DNA of 64,000 bases from Bordetella ansorpii (GTDB taxonomy: Bacteria; Pseudomonadota; Gammaproteobacteria; Burkholderiales; Burkholderiaceae_B). Location: assembly GCF_900078705.1 (NCBI RefSeq), contig NZ_FKIF01000007.1:682001-746000 (forward strand), read 5' to 3'. Positions 57,614 through 64,000 of this stretch are shown one piece after another. Numbering within the stretch: position 1 is the first letter of the stretch; the number at the start of each line of letters is the position of its first letter. The notes below the pieces were generated by a model that was not told the DNA's origin, did no database searches, and saw only the letters and a list, made by a program, of their open reading frames with translations. The translations under genes and the position numbers were made by a program.

Positions 57614-60600
57614 TCAGCGGCGTGTCCACGGGGTGGCCGGACTGCCCATCCAGGCCTGGCCCGCCGGGATGGTTTCCCCCTTGAGCACCAGGGTCAACGG
57701 CCCCAGGCGGGCGCCGTCCCCGACCCGCGTGTCGTACAGGATGGTGCTGCGCGAGCCGACGTTGACGCCGTTGCCGACACGAACCATGCCGATCTTCATC
57801 ACCCGGTCCTCGAACAGGTGGGTCTGCGGGCCGGACCAGGCGTGCAGCACGGCATCGTCCCCGATGGACACGCAGTCGTACTCGGTGACGTCGGTGGTGT
57901 CCATGAACACCCGGCGGCCGATTCTGGCGCCCATGCAGCGCAGCGCCAGCGGCAGCCAGGGCGTGGCCCGCAGGAAATTGAAGAAGTTGGGCACCGCGAT
58001 GGATTCGTACAGGCTGGTGACGGCCTCGCTCTTCCAGACGAACGGCGTCCACATGGGTTCGGCGCGCGGCCGGTAGCGGCCGATCAGCAGCCACTTCAGC
58101 AGCACCAGGAATAGGAACGTGCCGATCCCGTACAGCATGCCGGCCAGCATCAGTTCGTCGAACGCGCCCAGGAAGCCCTGGTTGACGGCGACCGGGATGA
58201 CTTTCATGACCGTCAGGTAGCCCACCGCGATGATCACCGCCAGGGGCAGGATCATGCGCATGCCCTCGACCGCGCCGCGCGCCAGCTTGCGTCCCAGGCT
58301 GGGGCGGAAAGTGAGGTGGTCGGGAAAACCGGCCACCTGCTCGCGCGCCGGCAAGGCCAGCGGCGGGTTGCCCAGCCAGGTCTGGCCGCTGGCCATGCGC
58401 GCGTTGGCCGGCGCCCGGCTCTGCACCGCGATCAGCACGTCGTCGGGCAGCACCGTGCCGTCGGGCACGTAGGCGCCATTGCCCACGAAGCTGCGGTTGC
58501 CGATGACCGTGGGCCGCATGGTCATCCAGCCCCGGTCGATTTCCTCGTCGCCCAGCATCACGCCATCGGCGATGAAGCTGTCGCGGCCGAGCGTCAGCAT
58601 GTCGGGCACCACGCCCATGGCCGTCGAGATTTCGGTGCCCGGCCCCACTCTGGCCCCCAGCAGCCGGAACCAGGTGGCCGCATAGATGGACGCGTACAGG
58701 CCATGCAACACGCTCAGGCCGGACTCCTGGATCTGGTTGGTCAGCCAGCGCCGCAGGTAGATCTGCCCATACACCGGCCAGCGTCCGCCCGACAGGCGCG
58801 GCAGCAGCGCCCAGCGCAACAGGGCGGACACCAGCACGGTCAGCAGCACCAGCAAGGCGCTGGCCGGCAGGGCCAGCAGCAGGTAGACCAGGAAGGCATG
58901 GGGCCACGAGACGCGCGTGCCCATCAGGTCGAGCCAATGCGCGTCCAGCCAGTCGATCAGCACGAAGCTGGGAAACACCGGCATGAAGAACAGCGCCGCG
59001 ATCAGCGCGCCACCCAGGGCGTAGGCCAGCATGTCCCAGCGGGCCCAGCGCGATTCGCGCAGCGGACGCGGGGGCAATTCGGGCGCGCGCGCCTGCGGGT
59101 CGTGGCGGGCCGGCGCACCGCTCCAGATCTGGCCGGCTGGAATGCGCGACCCCGTGGCCAGGGACGACAGTCCGTCCAGGCGGCCATCGGCCTCGATCGT
59201 CACGCCGCCCTGCAGCACCGCGTAGGAACCGACGTAGGCATTCTCGCCCACAGTGATGGGCGAGACCTCCCAGCAGCCGCCGCGGACCTCGAAGTTCTCG
59301 AGGTTGACGGCGGCGCCGATGCTGGCCCCGTCGCCCACCGACAGCAGGTCGGCAGCGCGCACGGAGACGCGGCTGATGGCGGTGCCGCGGCCGATGCGCG
59401 CGCCCAGCGCCCGCAGGTACCAGGCCTGCAGCGGCGAGCCCGCCAGCAGGTGCGCGGGCGGGATGTCGAGGATGCGGTCGACCAGCCACCAGCGGTAGAA
59501 GATCCACCCATAGAGCGGATACCGGCCCGCCTTCAGGCGGCCCAGGATGCCCCATTTGCAGGCCACGGCCACGCCGAAGCTCAGCAGGTTGCAGAGCAGG
59601 TAGGCGAAGATGGACAGCGCCACCGCGCCCCAGACCGAATCGCCCTCGTCGCCGGTGAAGTAGTGATAGGTGAAGAACGGCGCCAGCCAGATCAGCATGC
59701 GCACGCCGATCAGCAGCGGCAGCACCGCCAATTGGGCCACGCCACAGGTCCAGCGCCGCCACTCGGGTGCCCTGCCGGCAGCGAATTCGGGCGCCATCTG
59801 CGCATGCATCGCGTCGGACGCCACGGCGGCCCGCGAGTCGGCGCCCAAGGCATCCAGCCGCGCCGCCAGCGCCCCCAGCACGGAATGCTGGTAGAGCTCG
59901 AGCATGGTCAGGGAGGAGAACTGCGGGTGCCTGCGCAGCGACGACACCAGCCGCGCCGCCAGCAGCGAGTGGCCCCCCAGGTCGAGGAAGAAATCGCTGG
60001 CCAGGCGCAGCGGCTGGCCCGGAAACAGCGGCCGCAAGGCTTCGAACAGCGCCAGCTCGCCCGGCGACACCGGCGTATCGTCCTCGCCGCTGGGCTCGGA
60101 AGCCGTCGCCAGCTCGCGCGCCTTCAGGGCCTTGCGGTCGATCTTGCCGGACGTCAGCCGCGGCACTTCGGCCACCGGCTCGAATCGCGCGGGAATCATG
60201 TAGGCCGGCAACTGCTCGGCCAGCGCCGCGCGCAAGGCCTGCGGATCGATCCGGGCATCGCCCTCGGGCGTCAGGAAGGCCACCAGCTGCTCGATGCCGG
60301 CCAGGTCGCGCAGCACCACGGCCGCCGCGCCCACGCCGGCCTGCCGGTACAGCGCCGCCTCGATCTCGCCCAGTTCGACACGGAACCCCCGCACCTTGAC
60401 CTGGTCGTCGCTGCGGCCCAGGCACTGAATCTGGCCTTGCTCGTCGATGCGCGCCAGGTCGCCGCTGCGGTACATGCGGGTATCGTGATCGCCGCTGGGG
60501 CGCGGATTGGCCAGGAATTTCTCGGCCGTCAGTTCGGGACGCCCGAGATAGCCGCCCGCCACGCCGGGGCCGGTGATGCACAGTTCGCCGGTCTGCCCCT

Positions 60601-61609
60601 GCGGCAGCACCGCGCCGTCCTCGCCGCGGATCAGCATGCCGTAGTTGGGCAGCGGCGTGCCGATGGTCACGGGCTGGCCGGGCCGCAGTTCGGCCAGGCT
60701 GGCCGACACGGTGGTCTCGGTGGGCCCATAGGTGTTGAACAACTGGCGGCCCGGCGTCGCCCAGCGGGTCACCAGGAACTCGGGGCACGTCTCGCCGCCC
60801 AGGTTCACGATGCGCAGGCCAGGCACGTCGCGGCCGAACAGCGCCAGCAGCGTCGGCACCGCATGCAGCACCGTCACGCCCTCGCGGACCAGCGCTTCGG
60901 GAAGCGCCTCGGGATCGGTGGTCAGCATCCTGGGCGCGACCCACAGGCTGGCGCCGACCAGATAGCTGATCCAGATTTCCTCGAACGACATGTCGAAGGC
61001 CACCGAGAAGCCCTGGTAGACCTTGTCGCCGTGGCGCACGCCCAGCACGTCGTTCTCGCTGCGCAGGAAATGGCAGATGCTGGCGTGGCTGATGGGCACG
61101 CCCTTGGGTTTGCCGGTGGAGCCCGAGGTATAGATGACGTAGGCGGGATGCTCGGGCAGCAATCCATCGCGGCGGCGCAGCGGCGCGCCGTCGACGGCCA
61201 CCGACAACTGCCACGTGGTCCACGTGATCATGCCGCCCAGTTGCACGTCGCCGCTGGCGACGAGGCCACGCGCGCCCGCGTCCTGCAGGCACACCAGCAT
61301 GCGGTCGGCGGGCGTGTCGGCCTCGAACGGCAGCCAGGCGGCGCCCGCCTTGGCGATGGCCGCCTGCATCACCAGCAGGTCGTCGCCGCGCGGCAGGCAC
61401 AGGCCGACGATCTCGCCGGGGCGCACGCCGGCTTCGATCAGATGGTGCGCCGCAAGATCGGCGCGCCGTCCCAGGGTTTCGTAGGAGATGGACTGATCCC
61501 GCCATTGGATGGCGGTGGCGGCGGGATACCGCCGGATCGTGGCTTCGAGAATATCGGGCAGCGTTTCCGCTTGCAGCAGATCAGGCCGATAAGGACCTTG
61601 GAGAATCAT
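57614..61609 (-). CDS. Pls/PosA-type stand-alone non-ribosomal peptide synthetase
   Basis: 1331 aa. Order: adenylation domain (about residues 15-495; core motifs IYTSGSTGKPKG near 163, NTYGPTETT, RSGDLARI, KIDRKALK); carrier domain with pantetheine serine in DLGGHSL near 548; then three blocks, each two membrane helices followed by a left-handed beta-helix hexapeptide-repeat domain (helices near 615-690, 855-925 and 1115-1185; beta-helices near 740, 986 and 1228 onward). This matches the Pls/PosA family, whose model member makes epsilon-poly-lysine by repeated condensation at the membrane. The A4 region reads FDMSFEEIW, with acidic residues that could bind a basic amino acid (inference). No other biosynthesis genes adjoin. 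Confidence 0.9.
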   Translation of the reverse strand: MILQGPYRPDLLQAETLPDILEATIRRYPAATAIQWRDQSISYETLGRRADLAAHHLIEAGVRPGEIVGLCLPRGDDLLVMQAAIAKAGAAWLPFEADTPADRMLVCLQDAGARGLVASGDVQLGGMITWTTWQLSVAVDGAPLRRRDGLLPEHPAYVIYTSGSTGKPKGVPISHASICHFLRSENDVLGVRHGDKVYQGFSVAFDMSFEEIWISYLVGASLWVAPRMLTTDPEALPEALVREGVTVLHAVPTLLALFGRDVPGLRIVNLGGETCPEFLVTRWATPGRQLFNTYGPTETTVSASLAELRPGQPVTIGTPLPNYGMLIRGEDGAVLPQGQTGELCITGPGVAGGYLGRPELTAEKFLANPRPSGDHDTRMYRSGDLARIDEQGQIQCLGRSDDQVKVRGFRVELGEIEAALYRQAGVGAAAVVLRDLAGIEQLVAFLTPEGDARIDPQALRAALAEQLPAYMIPARFEPVAEVPRLTSGKIDRKALKARELATASEPSGEDDTPVSPGELALFEALRPLFPGQPLRLASDFFLDLGGHSLLAARLVSSLRRHPQFSSLTMLELYQHSVLGALAARLDALGADSRAAVASDAMHAQMAPEFAAGRAPEWRRWTCGVAQLAVLPLLIGVRMLIWLAPFFTYHYFTGDEGDSVWGAVALSIFAYLLCNLLSFGVAVACKWGILGRLKAGRYPLYGWIFYRWWLVDRILDIPPAHLLAGSPLQAWYLRALGARIGRGTAISRVSVRAADLLSVGDGASIGAAVNLENFEVRGGCWEVSPITVGENAYVGSYAVLQGGVTIEADGRLDGLSSLATGSRIPAGQIWSGAPARHDPQARAPELPPRPLRESRWARWDMLAYALGGALIAALFFMPVFPSFVLIDWLDAHWLDLMGTRVSWPHAFLVYLLLALPASALLVLLTVLVSALLRWALLPRLSGGRWPVYGQIYLRRWLTNQIQESGLSVLHGLYASIYAATWFRLLGARVGPGTEISTAMGVVPDMLTLGRDSFIADGVMLGDEEIDRGWMTMRPTVIGNRSFVGNGAYVPDGTVLPDDVLIAVQSRAPANARMASGQTWLGNPPLALPAREQVAGFPDHLTFRPSLGRKLARGAVEGMRMILPLAVIIAVGYLTVMKVIPVAVNQGFLGAFDELMLAGMLYGIGTFLFLVLLKWLLIGRYRPRAEPMWTPFVWKSEAVTSLYESIAVPNFFNFLRATPWLPLALRCMGARIGRRVFMDTTDVTEYDCVSIGDDAVLHAWSGPQTHLFEDRVMKIGMVRVGNGVNVGSRSTILYDTRVGDGARLGPLTLVLKGETIPAGQAWMGSPATPWTRR

Positions 61610-61738
61610 GGCGACGGCGACTAGCGAACTGGCGGGCGTTCATCCATTGACATACGACGACGGGTTTCGTTCACGTGACAATGTGAAATCCCTGCGCGGC
61701 ACTGTCTGAACTGCGCACGCTGACGCCAAGCTCAAAGC

Positions 61739-61960
61739 CTATCGCCGGGCGCTTCCCCGCGGCCCTTGCAGTCGGATGCCGCCTGCGCGATCCGGTCCTT
61801 CGAGGACGGCACGACGTTCCAAACGCGAGCCGCCGGCCAACCGCCTCGGCCACGAAAGGTTCGAGGACGATAGGCACGCCGCGCTTGCGGAGCGCCTGGA
61901 CGTTTGGCTCGACGTGGCCCGCACAGGCGAGGCGGCTGCCGATATCCGCGCAGGGGATGG
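61739..61960 (-). pseudogene. Probable VOC (glyoxalase-fold) gene remnant
   Basis: Two minus-strand frames together read like the end of a VOC-family protein. One frame gives EPNVQALRKRGVPIVLEPF and AVGRRLAF (about 61825-61920). After a shift, another gives RAVLEGPDRAGGIRLQGP and a TAG stop at 61739. VOC enzymes typically have such a RGVPIVxEPF, then VxxDPDGNxIxL. No start or N-terminal half is visible. It fills part of the 393-bp gap between the synthetase and the hydrolase; the rest holds nothing recognisable. Confidence 0.4.
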
Positions 61961-62002
61961 CGGGTATCGCCAGGCCAGGCCGATCCCCGCGCGGCATCCC
62001 GG

Positions 62003-62656
62003 TCAGCCCGCGCTTTTCCCGACGGGCGTCTTGAGCAGTTGCTGCTCCCAAAGATATGCGATGCCGCTGCCGCTGAAATGATCGATGAGAATCTCGGTCA
62101 GCGCCTCGACATGCTCGGTGCGCGCCCAATCGCGCTGCCATTCTCCAGCGATCGCCATCACCGTCATCACGTTCGCCCCGGCCGCGATCATGCGCTGGAT
62201 GGCGACTTCGTGGGACTCCTTGGATATCCCGCCCGACGCGTCGGTGACCACGGTCACGTCCCAGCCTTCGCCGGCAGCCTGGATCACAGGCATGGCGACG
62301 CAGACTTCGGTCCACAGGCCGGCGATGATCAACTGCTTGCGGCCCGTCGCCTTGACCGCGTCGACCACCTTCTTGTCTTGCCAGGTGTTCACCCACGTCC
62401 GATCGATCACGTCCTGACCGGGAAAGACGTCGGTGATCTGCTTGAAGAGATAACCGCCGCGCTCCGCGATAACGCTCGTGAGAATGGTCGGGACATCGAA
62501 CGCCTTGGCCAGCTTGGCCAGCGCGGTCGTGAGGTTGACCACGGCTTGCGGGTCATGGCTGTTCAGGTTGGCGAGCTGGTACGGTTGGTGATCGATCAGA
62601 ACGAGCACGGAATCTTCGGGTCGAAGAAGCGAGTCGAGGCCATTTCGAAAAGTCAT
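62003..62656 (-). CDS. Isochorismatase-family hydrolase (YcaC type)
   Basis: 217 aa. Family features: LVLIDHQPYQLANL (catalytic Asp), LIIAGLWTEVCVAMPV with the catalytic cysteine, and DASGGISKESHEVAI. The HQPYQ pattern and length resemble YcaC-like hydrolases of unknown substrate rather than nicotinamidases or true isochorismatases. ATG 62656 is chosen because AAGGA lies 7 bases upstream; another ATG at 62662 touches that site. It is transcribed in the same direction as the synthetase, but a 393-bp gap and remnant gene lie between. Confidence 0.88.
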   Translation of the reverse strand: MTFRNGLDSLLRPEDSVLVLIDHQPYQLANLNSHDPQAVVNLTTALAKLAKAFDVPTILTSVIAERGGYLFKQITDVFPGQDVIDRTWVNTWQDKKVVDAVKATGRKQLIIAGLWTEVCVAMPVIQAAGEGWDVTVVTDASGGISKESHEVAIQRMIAAGANVMTVMAIAGEWQRDWARTEHVEALTEILIDHFSGSGIAYLWEQQLLKTPVGKSAG

Positions 62657-62936
62657 GCGCATTTCCTTTGTTGCCGTTAAGGAGAAGGACGAATCTTCAG
62701 GAAAACAGGCACTTGCAATGCGTATCCCCTGAACCGGCATTGTGCGGTTCGCTCACCTGCTTCGATAGTGCCGTTCCATGAGGAACTGTGTCGCAGAAAC
62801 AGGAACATGCGATCGCTGGCAACAGGCCGGCCACGCTCGATCAAACCGCGGGCCTGTCGAAAAGCGGTCTCATGCCCCTCAACCGCCCCTCAACCAAGGG
62901 CACCGCCTCGGACGAGCGTGGACCGGCACCCGGCAA

Positions 62937-64000
62937 TCAGGCCGATTCGCGCAGCGCCCGGGCCGCCTGCACCATGCCGACCAGCGCGGCCTCGGTCTCC
63001 GGCCAGGCGCGCGTCTTCAGGCCGCAATCAGGATTGACCCACAGGCGCTCCTTCGGCAGGCGGGCCGCGGCCTTGCGCATCAGGCCGACCATCCAGCCCA
63101 CGTCGGGCACGTTGGGGGAATGGATGTCGTACACGCCCGGGCCGATGTCGTTGGGATAGCGGAAGTCCTCGAACGCCTTCAGCAGCTCCATGTTCGAGCG
63201 CGAGGTCTCGATGGTGATGACGTCGGCATCCATCGCGGCGATCGACTCGATGATGTCGTTGAATTCCGAGTAGCACATGTGGGTGTGCACCTGGGTGCCG
63301 TCGGCGACCCCGGCCGTGGACAGGCGGAAGCAGTCCACCGCCCAGTCCAGATAGGCCTGCCAGTCGTCGCGGCGCAGCGGCAGCCCTTCGCGGATGGCCG
63401 GCTCGTCGATCTGGATGATGCGGATGCCGGCCTTCTCCAGGTCGACCACTTCGTCGCGCAAGGCCAGCGCCAGTTGCCGGCACGTGGCTTCGCGCGGCTG
63501 GTCGTCACGCACGAACGACCACTGCAGAAGGGTGACCGGCCCCGTCAGCATGCCCTTGACCGGCTTGTCGGTCAGCGACTGCGCGTAGGACGACCAGCCC
63601 ACCGTCATCGGCGCGGGACGCGCCACGTCGCCGAAGATCACCGGCGGCTTCACGCAACGCGAGCCGTAGCTCTGCACCCAGCCATTGCGCGTGAAGGCGA
63701 AACCGGCCAGCAGTTCACCGAAATACTCGACCATGTCGTTGCGCTCGGGCTCGCCATGCACCAGCACGTCCAGGCCGACCTTCTCCTGGAAGCGGATGAC
63801 TTCCTCGATCTCCTTGCGGATCGACGCTTCGTAGGCCGCGTCGCCGATCACGCCGGCCTTCCAGTCGCGGCGCAACGCGCGGATCTCGGCGGTCTGCGGG
63901 AAGGAGCCGATGGTGGTGGTCGGGAACGCGGGCAGCTTCAACCCGGCCTGCTGCCTGGCGATGCGCTGGGCGAACGGCGCGCGGTCGCGCGACACCCGGG
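62937..64000 (-). CDS. metE: Cobalamin-independent methionine synthase, C-terminal half (runs off right edge)
   Basis: The visible ~354 residues match the C-terminal catalytic barrel of MetE; the frame stays open to base 64000, so the N-terminal half is outside. It transfers a methyl group from methyl-tetrahydrofolate to homocysteine. Zinc ligands are in HTHMCYSEF (His and Cys) and NPDCGLKTR (Cys); [10 protein letters not shown] marks the start of the domain. A 280-bp gap with no recognised feature separates its stop from the hydrolase gene. Confidence 0.96.
   Translation of the reverse strand, partial: RVSRDRAPFAQRIARQQAGLKLPAFPTTTIGSFPQTAEIRALRRDWKAGVIGDAAYEASIRKEIEEVIRFQEKVGLDVLVHGEPERNDMVEYFGELLAGFAFTRNGWVQSYGSRCVKPPVIFGDVARPAPMTVGWSSYAQSLTDKPVKGMLTGPVTLLQWSFVRDDQPREATCRQLALALRDEVVDLEKAGIRIIQIDEPAIREGLPLRRDDWQAYLDWAVDCFRLSTAGVADGTQVHTHMCYSEFNDIIESIAAMDADVITIETSRSNMELLKAFEDFRYPNDIGPGVYDIHSPNVPDVGWMVGLMRKAAARLPKERLWVNPDCGLKTRAWPETEAALVGMVQAARALRESA

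Noticed and set aside
57585-61624. Long open frames on both strands over the synthetase gene (1306 codons minus, 1102 codons plus)
   Set aside because: Both are shadows of the Pls/PosA gene. Their translations are Arg/Gly/Gln-rich and contain none of the NRPS motifs, which are all in the frame starting at 61609.

Overview
The window comes from a high-GC betaproteobacterium of the Burkholderiales. Gene content and protein sequences point to Alcaligenaceae (Bordetella/Achromobacter type): hemCDXY, sucCD behind a DUF2889 gene, ThrB of the kinase-fold type, a YihY/BrkB protein and a BPSS1780-type membrane protein. This placement is inferred from recognised families, not from a database search. 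No rRNA, tRNA, CRISPR array, phage or insertion sequence was seen.

Layout. (1) 1-20961: a c-di-GMP-controlled adhesin locus. The left edge lies inside a giant repeat adhesin (LapA/BrtA type) that runs to 18123. It has about 25 tandem double VCBS units of ~633 bp, then a vWA domain, RTX nonapeptides and a type I secretion tail. A 2-bp (GC) expansion near 7318 splits it into two reading frames. It is followed by lapG (periplasmic cysteine protease) and lapD (inside-out c-di-GMP receptor). (2) 21146-32867: housekeeping and miscellaneous genes: 2-hydroxyacid dehydrogenase, M48 lipoprotein protease, aroC, a c-di-GMP phosphodiesterase, selO, DUF2069, yihY, a CBS-domain protein, dusA, thrB and a BPSS1780-type membrane protein. 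(3) 32079-41870: a Tad/Flp pilus operon read leftwards (flp, tadG-like, tadE-like, hypothetical, rcpC, rcpA, FHA-tadA, tadB, tadC, DUF192), with many ATGA stop/start overlaps. (4) 42276-47923: small lipoprotein, Tat-type phospholipase C, a TetR-quinone reductase pair with a 33-bp palindromic operator, an entericidin-like lipoprotein, an FAH-family hydrolase and ppa. (5) 47393-54345: a leftward chain of terC, a 40-aa membrane protein, hemC, hemD, hemX, hemY and ppa, preceded by a second terC. (6) 54654-57357: DUF2889-sucC-sucD. (7) 57614-61609: a stand-alone Pls/PosA-type non-ribosomal peptide synthetase (A, T, six membrane segments, three left-handed beta-helix domains). (8) 61739-64000: a VOC-family gene remnant, an isochorismatase-family hydrolase and the 3' half of metE, which leaves the window on the right.

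How the genes fit together. In Lap systems, LapD holds LapG inactive when c-di-GMP is high, so LapA stays on the cell surface. When c-di-GMP falls, LapG cuts the adhesin and the cell is released. The phosphodiesterase at 24257-25627 could feed this switch, but that link is inference. The Tad operon encodes a second surface-attachment device. The most notable items are the frameshift in the adhesin, the Pls/PosA synthetase and the DUF192 gene that runs antisense through its neighbour.
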